Assembly (NCBI GenBank): GCA_030431695.1
Contig: JAUIIU010000007.1
Location: 1 to 64,000, forward strand
Direction of reading: 5' to 3'
Length of the DNA: 64,000 nucleotides
Source: Bacteroidia bacterium
Lineage (GTDB): Bacteria; Bacteroidota; Bacteroidia; Flavobacteriales; Flavobacteriaceae
The position numbers and the translations under genes are program-made. The notes below the pieces were generated by a model. The model was not told the origin of the DNA. It searched no databases and worked only from the letters and a program-made list of their open reading frames with translations. Shown here piece by piece: positions 39,357 through 48,735 of the stretch; the stretch's first letter is position 1; each line of letters opens with the position of its first letter.

Positions 39357-41384
39357 TCAGGAGTTTCGCACTTTTTTGATCTTCTTGAGTTTGGCTTTCC
39401 AAACTTCAAGCTGCTCTTTATGGCGTGCAATGTTTTTATGGACTTCCTGTACCAGGGGATTCGAATCGTCAACATGCTGGAAGAATCCTAAATTGTTCTC
39501 CAATTGGTTGATCTCGTGCTTGGTTTCGTCTATCTTTTTCGATATGAAGAAATGTTCATTCTTGAGCTTACGCTCGTTTTCCTGTGAAACCAATGTGTTA
39601 AGCTTGTTCTCGAACCTTATCATTTCGGCCTCTTTCTTGTTAAGATCAAGTTTTGCGAAGACCTCGTCCAGGGCTTTGTTGAACTGCTGCTCGATCGACT
39701 TCTTTTTGAAGGGTACCCGCCCTACAGCTTTCCACTCGCTTATCTTTTCCTTCACCATGCTGAGGTCGTCTTCCTTCTTCCCACTGAGTTCGATCTGCTT
39801 CATTTGTTCGAGCAATTTCGTCTTGGTCTCCAGGTGAGCCTCCTCTTCTTTGTTGGCGGCATTCTTCAAACTGTGCAGCCTGTCGAAATAATGGTTGCAG
39901 GCATTTTTGAATTCCTTCCAGATCTTGTCACTCTCCTTTCTGGGAACATGACCGATCTTCTTCCAGTCGGACTGGATCTTCTTCATCAATGGCGTCACAA
40001 CATCGAAGTCCTCACTGTCTTTGTTCTCCTCGGCGATCCTGATAAGTTCCCGTTTCTTCTCAAGATTGGTGTACTGCTCTTTCTTCTGGTTCTTGTAGAA
40101 GGTGTTCTTTTCCTTGTTAAAGCCACGTGTGGCATCCTTAAAACTGTTCCAGATCTCCTTATTGGAGGTTCTCGGAACTTTTCCGACCTCAAAATAAGCG
40201 TCGCGCAGTTGCTGTACCTTCTTGATCGCCTGCTGCCAGCTTTGGTGACTGGGCTTGGTGTTTGAGGTGATCGAATTGATCTCATCCACAAGTTTTTGCT
40301 TGGCGAGCAGGTTATCCTCAAAAGCCGATTCCATCTCTTTCATAAATTCGGCACGGCGATCGTGGATGACCTTTGTGGCCTCACTGAACTTATCCCAGAC
40401 ATCCTCGCGGTATTCCTTGGCAACCGGACCAATGTCTTCTTTCCACATCTTATGGAGCATCTGCAACTCCCTGAAAGCCTTTCCTATGTCCTCTTCCTGC
40501 TGCAACTCCTCGGCCCTGGTGATCAGTTTGAGTTTTTGTTCCAGGTTATGTTTGAAATCCAGGTCCCTGAACTCCCGGTTCAGGTGAAGGAAATCGTAGA
40601 AATTCTCAACGTGATGATGGTAGGTGTTCCAGATCAGGTTGTATTTATCCCTTGGAATAGGCCCGGCGGTATGCCAGCGTTCCTGTATATCCTTGAAATG
40701 CTTGTAGGTAGTGTTGATATTCTCCTCCGCATTGAGCAGGCTTTTCAACTCTTCGATCAATTCCTGCCTTTTCTCAAGGTTGGCATGAAGGTCTTTCTTC
40801 AGATTTTTGAAGTAGGCGTTTCGCTTTTCCTTGTAGTCGAAGTAAAGTGAATTGAACGACTTCTTGAGCGGCGTGGTATAGTGGAAATCAATTATGTTTC
40901 CTCCTCCCCCCAGGAATTCTTCTTTCTGGTGTTCCAGTTCTTCGTTGAATTTGGCATTGAATTCGGAGCGGATCTCCTCAACGTCGTTTCGTATCTGCTG
41001 CACCGGCTTGGCTGCCAGCAGATCTTTCAGGGCTGTTACCAGTTGTTGCTTGGACAGAGAGTGGTAGTCAACGACATTTTCGTCTTCATCATCATCGTGC
41101 TTCTCTTCGTCATCCGATGAGGATACTTCTTCCTCATCCTCTTCCTCCCCGGAGGATTCTTCGGAATCTGCCTCGGCGGAATCGCTACCTTCAGTGACGA
41201 CCTCAGACGTTTCTTCGGGTTCCGTTTTGTTCTCCTCGGTCGGTTCCGAAGGATTCTCTTCCGCGACTTCGGTTATTTCTTTTTCCTTTTCATCCGAAAT
41301 TTGTTCTGCCTCTGGTTGAACCGTATTCTTTTCTGCTGAATTTGTTTCGGGATTGTTTTCTTCTTGCAATTTTTTGTCGGACAT
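39357..41384 (-). CDS. DUF349 repeat protein with acidic N-terminal tail
   Basis: Protein of about 675 residues. The first 110 residues are disordered and strongly acidic (GEEEDEEEVSSSDDEEKHDD). The rest is helical with five DUF349 repeats, recognised by a W-x(5-6)-G-x-(V/I)-P core: RWHTAGPIPRDKYNLIW, MWKEDIGPVAKEYREDVW, AYFEVGKVPRTSNKEIW, DWKKIGHVPRKESDKIW and EWKAVGRVPFKKKSIEQ. The C-terminus is a coiled coil ending KLKKIKKVRNS. DUF349 proteins are common in Bacteroidota and Actinobacteria with no proven function; charge separation (acidic tail, basic helices) suggests nucleic-acid or protein binding. ATG 41384 is preferred to a TTG three codons earlier. Confidence 0.9.
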   Translation of the reverse strand: MSDKKLQEENNPETNSAEKNTVQPEAEQISDEKEKEITEVAEENPSEPTEENKTEPEETSEVVTEGSDSAEADSEESSGEEEDEEEVSSSDDEEKHDDDEDENVVDYHSLSKQQLVTALKDLLAAKPVQQIRNDVEEIRSEFNAKFNEELEHQKEEFLGGGGNIIDFHYTTPLKKSFNSLYFDYKEKRNAYFKNLKKDLHANLEKRQELIEELKSLLNAEENINTTYKHFKDIQERWHTAGPIPRDKYNLIWNTYHHHVENFYDFLHLNREFRDLDFKHNLEQKLKLITRAEELQQEEDIGKAFRELQMLHKMWKEDIGPVAKEYREDVWDKFSEATKVIHDRRAEFMKEMESAFEDNLLAKQKLVDEINSITSNTKPSHQSWQQAIKKVQQLRDAYFEVGKVPRTSNKEIWNSFKDATRGFNKEKNTFYKNQKKEQYTNLEKKRELIRIAEENKDSEDFDVVTPLMKKIQSDWKKIGHVPRKESDKIWKEFKNACNHYFDRLHSLKNAANKEEEAHLETKTKLLEQMKQIELSGKKEDDLSMVKEKISEWKAVGRVPFKKKSIEQQFNKALDEVFAKLDLNKKEAEMIRFENKLNTLVSQENERKLKNEHFFISKKIDETKHEINQLENNLGFFQHVDDSNPLVQEVHKNIARHKEQLEVWKAKLKKIKKVRNS

Positions 41385-41481
41385 CTTTTTCAATGTTAGC
41401 GTTCAAATACGGAATGTAAGATAGTAACTACTATGCAAACGGCAAAGGAGGGACTCTTATTTTGAATTGTTCAATGGAAAA

Positions 41482-42213
41482 TCAGGATTTCCAGATGCTC
41501 CACGCCTTTTTAGCCTGGTATTCGAGCATTTTTAGTCCATTGCAAACTTTGGCACCCTTAACAAATCCCCGTTTCATGAATTCCGTTTCCCTGGGGTTGT
41601 AGACCAGGTCGAATAGCCGGTGATTCGGGCCTATATACTGGTAGGGGATTGGCGGACATTCTTCTGTCCTGGGAGCTGTTCCCAGGGGTGTACAATTCAC
41701 AATGAGCAGATGTTCTTCCATCATATCCCGATTGAGGGAATCGTAGTCGATATTATCTTCGGAAGATTCCCTGGATACCATTTCGTAATCAAAGTCCATG
41801 GCGTCCAGAACATAGCGAACTGCCTTGGAGGCACCTCCGGTGCCAAGGACCAGTGCGGTTTTTTCTTTTACCGGGAGCAGATCCGCCAGGGCTTTGGCAA
41901 ATCCGTAGTGATCTGTGTTGTAGCCAATTAATTTTCCGTCCTTCCGGAATTTAATCGTATTGACGGCCCCGATCCTGGCGGCTTCGTAATCCAGTTTGTC
42001 AAGAAATGGGATGATCTGTTCTTTGTATGGGATGGTAACGTTAAGGCCTTTGAGACCCTCTGTATTTTCGATGAGTTCGGGAAATTTTTCAAGGCAACTG
42101 AGTTCAAAATTGTGATAACTGTCCCTTCGTTTTTCCTTTTCAAATTTATGGGTGAAGAAGGTCCTGGAAAATGAATGACTCAAGTCCCTACCGATCAATC
42201 CGTACTTAGCCAT
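41482..42213 (-). CDS. aroE: Shikimate dehydrogenase
   Basis: NADP-dependent step of aromatic amino acid synthesis (3-dehydroshikimate to shikimate). It is 243 residues, slightly short for the family, with shikimate-binding LIGRDLSHSFSRTFF, the catalytic Lys in NVTIPYKEQII, the Rossmann ALVLGTGGASKAVRYVLD, and IVNCTPLGTAP and YNPRETEFMKRG. The 3' overlap of eight bases with the upstream DUF368 gene (start 42213, DUF368 stop 42206 reads the same direction) suggests one transcript. No other aro gene is nearby. Confidence 0.94.
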   Translation of the reverse strand: MAKYGLIGRDLSHSFSRTFFTHKFEKEKRRDSYHNFELSCLEKFPELIENTEGLKGLNVTIPYKEQIIPFLDKLDYEAARIGAVNTIKFRKDGKLIGYNTDHYGFAKALADLLPVKEKTALVLGTGGASKAVRYVLDAMDFDYEMVSRESSEDNIDYDSLNRDMMEEHLLIVNCTPLGTAPRTEECPPIPYQYIGPNHRLFDLVYNPRETEFMKRGFVKGAKVCNGLKMLEYQAKKAWSIWKS

Positions 42214-43228
42214 GTTTAGGTTTTCTGTGTTTTTGATACCAATCCAAACTCAATACGATTAAAATACCTACAATGATAAATAAAATTGCCCAAAGGTTTT
42301 CGAGCGAAAATTCTGATGGCCAGTATCGTTCATAGTCCTTTATAATTGCCGCACCGTTGGCGTCGTAAACTATATTTCCAAGGGCGTCGTATTCGAATTT
42401 CTTGGTCTTCCATGGCCAGACCACTCCCAAGGAACCGGCAATGAAACCCATGATCACGGCGTAGGTTGCCTGGTGAAATCTTTTCAGTACGTAGGCAAGC
42501 AAATGCGACAGGGAAACCAGGCCGGTAAGCGATCCAAGTGAAAAGACAACCAATACTTTCAGCAACTGGATTCTGACGGGGTCGGTCCAAAAACTCGTAT
42601 CTCCCTGGAAGAGTTCGGCCAGGGTATCGAATAAGGCATTTACCGAATCCACAAGCAGGAGTACATAGTTGCCTAACAGGATCAGGATGAACGACCCCGA
42701 AAGTCCCGGTAATGTCATCCCCGAGACGCCTATGATTCCGCAGAAAAACACGAAAACCAGGTTGTCATTCTGAGTGGCGGGCTCCAGGAAACTAATGCTT
42801 ACCCCCGCGAGTATTCCCAGCAGCAGGTAGCCCAGGTACTTCCGGTTCCATTCACCAAAATCTTTGGCGATATAGTATATGGAGCCGATGATCATTCCGA
42901 AGAATGCACTCCATACAAATAATTCGTAGCGTACAATGAGATAGTCGAGCAGCTTGGAAACACTGAAATAGCTTATAACCATTCCCAGGATAAGCAAGCC
43001 CAGGAAACGACCGTTGATATATTGAAAAAAGCTACGGAAACGCCCAAAAATAAGCAGTTTAAACGCTTTTCTGTTTATTTTCTGAAGCGAGTAGATGAAC
43101 TCATCGTAAAACCCCGCAACAAATGCAACAACGCCTCCCGAAACACCGGGGACCTTGTTGGCAGCGCCCATGGCAAGTCCTTTCATGACCAGCCAGAATC
43201 GATCCCAGAACGAGCGCTTTTCGTACAT
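42206..43228 (-). CDS. DUF368 (PopT-type) membrane protein, copy 2
   Basis: Polytopic membrane protein of 340 residues in the family now linked to undecaprenyl-phosphate translocation. The two inverted halves each carry a PGxSG motif: GAANKVPGVSGGVVAFVAGFY near the N-terminus and GVSGMTLPGLSGSFILILLG in the middle. Around them are about eight hydrophobic helices. Compared with copy 1 it has a longer hydrophilic loop near residue 300 (KTKKFEYDALGNIVYDANGAA). The gap to copy 1 is one base, and its stop overlaps the aroE start. The tandem pair is probably a duplication that has diverged. Confidence 0.9.
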   Translation of the reverse strand: MYEKRSFWDRFWLVMKGLAMGAANKVPGVSGGVVAFVAGFYDEFIYSLQKINRKAFKLLIFGRFRSFFQYINGRFLGLLILGMVISYFSVSKLLDYLIVRYELFVWSAFFGMIIGSIYYIAKDFGEWNRKYLGYLLLGILAGVSISFLEPATQNDNLVFVFFCGIIGVSGMTLPGLSGSFILILLGNYVLLLVDSVNALFDTLAELFQGDTSFWTDPVRIQLLKVLVVFSLGSLTGLVSLSHLLAYVLKRFHQATYAVIMGFIAGSLGVVWPWKTKKFEYDALGNIVYDANGAAIIKDYERYWPSEFSLENLWAILFIIVGILIVLSLDWYQKHRKPKHG

Positions 43229-43229
43229 A

Positions 43230-44201
43230 TCAACTGTCTTTTTTATTCACGGAAATCCGCTCCAGGACGAAGATTGTTAGAAATCCGATTACACAAAAAA
43301 GCAAGGCCCATATCAATTGCGGATCTCCATCGTAGGTAGTAGGTAGTACACTTTTCTCAATGAATGGTACCTGCTCACCATTGTGATTTGTCCTGTATTG
43401 CAATACTTCCTTCCACGGCCAAATCTTGTTCAGCGCGCCTATCATGAAGCCCGTCAAGACCGCCAGCGTAATATTCTTATAATGCTTGAACATCCAGTTC
43501 AGGGTACGGGAGAATACTTTGAGCCCTGTAATGGCTCCCAGGGCGAAGACGCCTATGCGCAGTAATGCTTTTCCGGCCATGCTCCAGTTTCCACTTCCAA
43601 TACCGTCGCTCAGTTGGGCCAGCGTTTCCATAACCGGGGCATAAGCACCCAGGAGCAGTAGTATGAAAGCACCACTGATGCCGGGCAGTATCATCGCGAT
43701 AATAGCAATAAATCCTGCAATGAATAAAAACCAGATGCTGTCCGGAGACCCAACAGGCTTTGCCAGCGTGATAAAGAGAGCAAAGGCGGCGGCCAATACG
43801 ATTGCAACGATGGTGTTGAGATTCCATTTGGCGATCTGTTTACCAACAAATACTATACTGGCCAAAACCAATCCGAAAAAGAATGCCCACACCAGTACAG
43901 GATGGTTTTTCAATAACCAGCCGATGAGCTTTGCAAGGGATAATATGCTAATGATCACTCCTGAAAAAAGTGCCAGCAGGAATGACAAATTGTAGGCCCC
44001 CCAGGCATTCCGAAACCCGCCTTTTCGCCACAAGCGGAAGAATCCCAGGTCCAGCTTGTGGATGGTTTCGATCAGTTCCTCATAGATACCGGAAATAAAA
44101 GCGATGGTCCCGCCCGAAACACCGGGAACGACGTCGGCAGCCCCCATAGCCACTCCTTTTGCGGAGATCAGGAGGTATTGCAGAAAATTACGTGAAGGCA
44201 T
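43230..44201 (-). CDS. DUF368 (PopT-type) membrane protein, copy 1
   Basis: Polytopic membrane protein of 323 residues, paralogous to the next gene. The same PGxSG pair is present: GAADVVPGVSGGTIAFISGIYEEL near the N-terminus and AMILPGISGAFILLLLGAYAPV. Hydrophobic helices lie at FLLALFSGVIISILSLAKL, VLVWAFFFGLVLASIVFVG, TIVAIVLAAAFALFITL and AVLTGFMIGALNKIWPWKEV. It shares the closing 'WPWKxx' loop with copy 2. In other bacteria a single DUF368 or DedA-family protein returns undecaprenyl phosphate for wall synthesis. Two adjacent copies may serve different conditions or form a heteromer. It is the first gene of the pair, 32 bases after the TPR gene. Confidence 0.9.
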   Translation of the reverse strand: MPSRNFLQYLLISAKGVAMGAADVVPGVSGGTIAFISGIYEELIETIHKLDLGFFRLWRKGGFRNAWGAYNLSFLLALFSGVIISILSLAKLIGWLLKNHPVLVWAFFFGLVLASIVFVGKQIAKWNLNTIVAIVLAAAFALFITLAKPVGSPDSIWFLFIAGFIAIIAMILPGISGAFILLLLGAYAPVMETLAQLSDGIGSGNWSMAGKALLRIGVFALGAITGLKVFSRTLNWMFKHYKNITLAVLTGFMIGALNKIWPWKEVLQYRTNHNGEQVPFIEKSVLPTTYDGDPQLIWALLFCVIGFLTIFVLERISVNKKDS

Positions 44202-44233
44202 AGCAGAGGTTTATTCCGCCAAAATTACGCAAT

Positions 44234-45634
44234 TTAAAGTGAAGGATTTTGCTGATTTTTAATTAATTCTCTCACCGACTTACGATCGTAAATGGAAGGG
44301 AAAATCTCTTCGATGATCATGGCGAATTCGGGTTCGAAACGAAGCGCATTCTTAAGGTGGTACTCACCCTTGTTATCCTCGTTCAGCATATAGTGCACTC
44401 CCGCGAGTCGGTATTCGATCTCAGGAGATTCAGCATAAAACTCTGCCGCCTGGTGTAAATTGTTGATGGCAGCTTCGAACTCACCTAATTGCAGTAAGAT
44501 ATCCGCCCGTGCTATCCAGGTATCGAGTTCGTAATTGCCCAGTTCGATACTTCTTCGGAAACCGTGCTCCGCTTCCTCGAACAAATTCAATTTGTTGTTG
44601 ATCTTCGCATAACGTTTCCAGTACAGCACGTTCTCACTGTCGATGTTGATAGCCTTATCGATATAGTAGAGGGCTTTCTGGTAATTCTTGCGTTTGTAAT
44701 AGAAGTCGGTAATGGCTATCCATCCCTTGTCCAGCAATGCATCTTCCTCAACACATTTGTTGTAGAACTGCAGCGCCATTTCACTGTTAGCAAGCTTTTC
44801 GTAGCATTTCCCGATCCTCAGTAGTGCAAAGGATGTGGGGTCGTCCAACCCAAGGGTGATGGTATAGCTCTCGATGGCCTCTTCATATCTTCCCATTTTT
44901 TCAAGTACCTTTCCTTTTTCAAGATAGGCACCAATGAAGCTGTCATCGCTGATGATAGCAAAATCGAAGGCGGCCAGGGCCTTTTTAAACTCTTCAAGAT
45001 TGGTATACTGCTTCCCAACCTGGTGCCAGGCTACCTCGCAATAAGGGTTCTTGTTCAGGAAGTCGTTCAGATAATCGATGGCGGCTTCGTGTTGCTCGAG
45101 ATAATCGAAGCAATAAATTATGTTGTAAAGTGCAGAGTAATCCTCTTCGTCCTGCTCGAGGCATTTCATGAAGTTGTACTTCGCATTCTCAAAATCTTCA
45201 ATGAAGAGGTATTCCATCCCTATCAAAGAAAGGACATCGGCCTCATCTGCGGTGATCTCCAGTGCCTTTTCAAGTAATTGAATGGCTTCTTTGTGCTTGT
45301 CCCTGCGAGATAGAATATTAGCTTTTTGGATGTAAATTTCTTCGTTAGACTGTTCGAGAGGTTCCAAGGTATCCAGCATTTCCTCTGCAGTATCCAGTTC
45401 ATTCTCAAAAATATACATTTCAACCTGGAATAATTTAAGGTTGGTGGAAGTAGGGTGTTGTTCAAGGCCGAGTTTCACAGCCTTTTTTGCAAGGGCTATC
45501 TTTCCGTTCTCAAGGTAATGCTGAATGATCTCCTCGAACTCAGCAGAGTCGAAGAAAAGGACATTATTTGTTTTCAGCATGGATTCGAAACGGGCGAGAG
45601 AGAAATTGTTATACTCATCAGGGCTTGAGTGCAT
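44234..45634 (-). CDS. Tetratricopeptide repeat protein
   Basis: Soluble protein of 466 residues with no signal peptide, made of about a dozen TPR units from residue 30 to the end. Examples are KIALAKKAVKLGLEQHPTSTNL, KHKEAIQLLEKALEITADEADVL, HEAAIDYLNDFLNKNPYCEVAW, YEEAIESYTITLGLDDPTSFAL and FEAAINNLHQAAEFYAESPEI, each with the 34-residue W/L-G/A-Y-A-F-P pattern. It is a protein-interaction scaffold without a known partner. Its start region has a weak -7 (TATCTTTA) and, further upstream, an inverted repeat TGTTAA-N8-TTAACA (45710-45729). The DUF368 genes follow after 32 bases. Confidence 0.9.
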   Translation of the reverse strand: MHSSPDEYNNFSLARFESMLKTNNVLFFDSAEFEEIIQHYLENGKIALAKKAVKLGLEQHPTSTNLKLFQVEMYIFENELDTAEEMLDTLEPLEQSNEEIYIQKANILSRRDKHKEAIQLLEKALEITADEADVLSLIGMEYLFIEDFENAKYNFMKCLEQDEEDYSALYNIIYCFDYLEQHEAAIDYLNDFLNKNPYCEVAWHQVGKQYTNLEEFKKALAAFDFAIISDDSFIGAYLEKGKVLEKMGRYEEAIESYTITLGLDDPTSFALLRIGKCYEKLANSEMALQFYNKCVEEDALLDKGWIAITDFYYKRKNYQKALYYIDKAINIDSENVLYWKRYAKINNKLNLFEEAEHGFRRSIELGNYELDTWIARADILLQLGEFEAAINNLHQAAEFYAESPEIEYRLAGVHYMLNEDNKGEYHLKNALRFEPEFAMIIEEIFPSIYDRKSVRELIKNQQNPSL

Positions 45635-45709
45635 ACGCGACTGTTTAACGGTTTCTTCTATTTAAAGATAGTAATGTAAGGAGCAGTTCAATAGTTGTGC
45701 CGTGTTTAT

Positions 45710-45729
45710 TGTTAACAAGCTTATTAACA
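45710..45729. promoter_or_regulatory. Inverted repeat TGTTAA-N8-TTAACA upstream of the TPR gene
   Basis: Six-base arms (TGTTAA, TTAACA) flank CAAGCTTA, which is itself nearly palindromic. It lies in the 127-base gap between the aminotransferase stop and the TPR start, about 45 bases upstream of a weak -7 element. It could be an operator; AT-rich chance is not excluded. Confidence 0.25.
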
Positions 45730-45761
45730 GAATTTTTAGAAATTAAAACACTGAAAAACAG

Positions 45762-46961
45762 TTAGTTATGCTTATTCTTTTTTTGCGCTACGAAGTCCAT
45801 CACTTCTGCTATAATGGCACATCCCTTACGTATTTCCTCTTCGCTAATCGTAAGGGGTGGTGTTATTCGTATCGCCCTGGGTTCGAAGAGTAGCCAAAAA
45901 AGAAGGAGTCCGCGACCCTGGCATTCCAGGATGATCTCGGTGGCTATTAGGGCCGATTCCGTCATGATGGCGAGCATTAATCCTTTACCTCGGATTTCAC
46001 CGATCAGTTCATGCTGAAGTAGTTCCCTGAACAGTTTTTCTTTCTGAAGGGTTTGTGGGATCAGGTCGCCTTCTGTGATCTCCTTCAGAGTTGCGAGCGC
46101 AGCAGCGGCAATTACCGGATTCCCTCCGAAGGTGGTGATATGGCCAAGCTTCGGGTTATCGCTCAGGAGTAGCATCCGTTCTCTCGAGCTTGTAAAGGCC
46201 CCAACAGGCATGCCACCTCCCATGCCTTTGCCCATGACCAGTATGTCCGGGACCACATCGAAATGTTGGAAGCCGAATAGGGTTCCTGTTCGACCAAAAC
46301 CTGGCTGTATCTCATCCATAATAAGAAGTGCGCCAACGGCTTCACAATGCGATTTAACCTTTTCCAAGTAGTTGCTCTCCGGAAGGATGAATCCCGCACC
46401 ACCTTGGATGGTCTCCAGGATCACTGCGGCAGTCTTGTTTGTTATGCGATCGAGGTCCTTTTCAGAATTAAAACGAATCGCATGACAATCGGGCAGGAGC
46501 GGTCCGAACGGGGTTTTACGTTCCTCGTGGCCCATCACGCTCAGGGCTCCGTAGGTGTTTCCGTGGTAGGCGTTCTCAGCATATAGAATCTCCGATCTCC
46601 CTGTGGCTCTCCTGGCAAGTTTGATGGCGCCATCGATAGCTTCGGCACCACTGTTGACCAGGTAAGTGGTCTCCAGTGGATCCGGGAGTTTTTCTGAAAG
46701 TAATTTTGTGAATTGCAGGGCTGGTTCCTGGATGTATTCTCCGTACACCATCACATGCAGGTATTTGTCCAGCTGTTCCTTTACAGCAGAAACTACTGCC
46801 GGATGCCGATGTCCCAGGCTGCAGGCCGATACACCTGCGATAAAATCCAGATGAGCTTTGCCGGAGGTATCATAGATATAGCTTCCTTCGGCATGAGACA
46901 CCTCCATTCCCAGTGGGTGGGGGGTCGTTTGTGCCTGGTATTTTAAGAAATCATCCTTCAT
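45762..46961 (-). CDS. Class III (ornithine/acetylornithine-type) aminotransferase
   Basis: PLP-dependent fold-type I aminotransferase of about 399 residues. It shows FIAGVSACSLGHRHPAV, the SGAEAIDGAIKLARR signature, ENAYHGNTYGALSVMG, the cofactor-face MDEIQPGFGRTG, and the PLP Lys in DILVMGKGMGGGMPVGA. The track's 57-base extension lacks homology and overlaps the OstA-like gene further; ATG 46961 (MKDDFLKYQAQTTPHP) is used, which still overlaps it by 11 bases. In flavobacteria this gene follows the OstA-like gene regularly. It may be an acetylornithine or other omega-aminotransferase; no arg genes are near, so the substrate is left open. Confidence 0.92.
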   Translation of the reverse strand: MKDDFLKYQAQTTPHPLGMEVSHAEGSYIYDTSGKAHLDFIAGVSACSLGHRHPAVVSAVKEQLDKYLHVMVYGEYIQEPALQFTKLLSEKLPDPLETTYLVNSGAEAIDGAIKLARRATGRSEILYAENAYHGNTYGALSVMGHEERKTPFGPLLPDCHAIRFNSEKDLDRITNKTAAVILETIQGGAGFILPESNYLEKVKSHCEAVGALLIMDEIQPGFGRTGTLFGFQHFDVVPDILVMGKGMGGGMPVGAFTSSRERMLLLSDNPKLGHITTFGGNPVIAAAALATLKEITEGDLIPQTLQKEKLFRELLQHELIGEIRGKGLMLAIMTESALIATEIILECQGRGLLLFWLLFEPRAIRITPPLTISEEEIRKGCAIIAEVMDFVAQKKNKHN

Positions 46962-48690
46962 CTTTGCCGCCCTTATCGCCTTCATCCTGCTCTTCCCTGG
47001 TCTCCGCCTTTGGATCATCTTCCCTGTTCCTGAGGTCTTTGGCCTTCAGTTTGGAAGCTTCAGGCAGTTCGATCTCATCCTCCGGTACATCTTCAAAGAA
47101 TTCTCCTTCGTCCTCGGGGAGCGGAATACCTTTTATCTTCGGAAGAACTGGAGCTGGTTTACCCTTGAACAGATCCTGGACCTTTAACAAACGCTCGTCA
47201 CCCCGCCAGATAAAACCCGGGAGTTTTCGTGCATTCTCCGGAAACTGGGAAGGTGGGTATACTTTTCCCTTGGCTTGTTTGATGAATTTAATGCCCGTGA
47301 TCTGTTGAGCTTCCAGGTACATCTGTATGGAACTCGATACGGTATTGTTGATCCCCACAAGCTCCTGTTTGTCATTTCGCGAAAAATAGATCACTTCGGT
47401 ATTCTTGATGATATTGACGGTGTCCAGTTCATTATTGGTGAACAGACCGATCAGGCGTTCACCTTTTACCTGGTTGTAGCCGGCACTGTCCCTCTGAACC
47501 AGGAAGGCATTGTTGAAAACCTTAAGCGTATCCAGTTTTTCAGTTTCCTTGTTGGACAGGATATGTATGGTGTCACCGGTCATCTGGTTGGCACCGCTCC
47601 ACAAAACGGGGTTCCGAAGTAACTTGGTGATGCCCTGTTTTTGGTTTACGTAGATAGAGTCGCATTTACCACTGGTGGGTTCCTCCCCGGGCTGTCCGGG
47701 TTTGAACATTCTTGCCCTGTAGAACCCACTGATGATACGGTTTTCGGGTTTTCCTGTAACACGTAAGGTGTCGGCGTGAACATAGATAGAATCGTTATCG
47801 CGCAGTGTGACGGCAACGGCTCTTTTAGTAATAAACACCGAGTCCTTCTCACGGAAAACTTCCGCATAATGCCCTCGGATCACACTCCGATTCACGGTAT
47901 CCAGTACCTTAATGTTGTTCGTTGCTGAAGCAAAACTCTTGTTCCTGTCGAAATAGATACTGTCGCCATATAGTATCCTGTTATTGTAATCCACCCTGGA
48001 GTTCTTGACAAAATACCCCTTATCTGTACGGGTGTTGTAATACCCTCGTTCGCAATACACCGTGCTGGTTTCGGAGACTATGGTCGATTTCCCGTACAGA
48101 TATGCTCCTCCGGTTTCAGAATAAAAATCCAGCTGTTCACTGTGAACGGTGTATTTGGGATTGACGATCTTAACATCAGACAGGAACTGGTATTTCTTAG
48201 AATTCGCGAAATATCTTCCGATCCGGCTGGTAAGAGTACTGGCGGTGTCACGTACGGTTCCCCCGCTGCGGTAAAAGGCCTGTTGTTTTATACGGTCGAA
48301 GTAGAGGGTATCTGTGCGCAGCGTCGTTTTTGGTTCCTGGAGAACCACATCACCACTCGCGAAAGCGAATTGGGTATTCCCGTTGTATTCGGCGTATTTA
48401 CTTCGCATGGACACGGTATCTCCCTGTTCAATACGAACTTTACCATAGGCCTTCACAAAGTTGTCCTTGAGATAGACATAAGCCTGGTCACACCACATCT
48501 CGACTCCTTCGTGCACGATGTAAACCTGTCCCGAATTGTCTTTGGTATAAATGATAGCGTCCGGTAACTCTGGTTTTACTTCGAGGTAGCCGGACTGCAC
48601 AGACACTTTTGTCTTATCCTGCTGATCCTGGGCATGGATGAAAGGTGCCAGGAGGATTAATAATAGAAGTATGTAGTTTGATATCTTCAA
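46951..48690 (-). CDS. OstA-like (LptA/LptD N-terminal domain type) protein
   Basis: Exported protein of 579 residues (signal peptide LLLLILLAPFIHAQ). It consists of many short beta strands of an OstA/LptA beta-jellyroll, e.g. GQVYIVHEGVEMWCDQAYVYLKDN, FVKAYGKVRIEQGDTVSMRSKYAEY, NTQFAFASGDVVLQEPKTTL and YGKSTIVSETSTVYCERGYYN. Such strands bind the lipid A end of LPS or shuttle it across the periplasm. The C-terminal 150 residues are charged and low-complexity (EDDPKAETREEQDEGDKGG), absent from classical LptA. Flavobacterial copies are this long. It precedes the aminotransferase with overlap and follows purA by 45 bases in the same direction. Confidence 0.88.
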   Translation of the reverse strand: MKISNYILLLLILLAPFIHAQDQQDKTKVSVQSGYLEVKPELPDAIIYTKDNSGQVYIVHEGVEMWCDQAYVYLKDNFVKAYGKVRIEQGDTVSMRSKYAEYNGNTQFAFASGDVVLQEPKTTLRTDTLYFDRIKQQAFYRSGGTVRDTASTLTSRIGRYFANSKKYQFLSDVKIVNPKYTVHSEQLDFYSETGGAYLYGKSTIVSETSTVYCERGYYNTRTDKGYFVKNSRVDYNNRILYGDSIYFDRNKSFASATNNIKVLDTVNRSVIRGHYAEVFREKDSVFITKRAVAVTLRDNDSIYVHADTLRVTGKPENRIISGFYRARMFKPGQPGEEPTSGKCDSIYVNQKQGITKLLRNPVLWSGANQMTGDTIHILSNKETEKLDTLKVFNNAFLVQRDSAGYNQVKGERLIGLFTNNELDTVNIIKNTEVIYFSRNDKQELVGINNTVSSSIQMYLEAQQITGIKFIKQAKGKVYPPSQFPENARKLPGFIWRGDERLLKVQDLFKGKPAPVLPKIKGIPLPEDEGEFFEDVPEDEIELPEASKLKAKDLRNREDDPKAETREEQDEGDKGGKDEG

Positions 48691-48735
48691 TCAAAGTCCT
48701 TTAATGCTAAAACGAAAATACCAACAAATATTGAG

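Noticed and set aside
39460-39480. T-loop-like GATTCGAATCG suggesting a tRNA gene
   Set aside because: It lies inside the DUF349 coding sequence and no acceptor or anticodon stem can be built around it.
45700-45735. DnaA-box-like TTATTAACA and AT-rich stretch as an origin
   Set aside because: There is one poor match to TTATNCACA, no cluster, and no dnaA or dnaN nearby.
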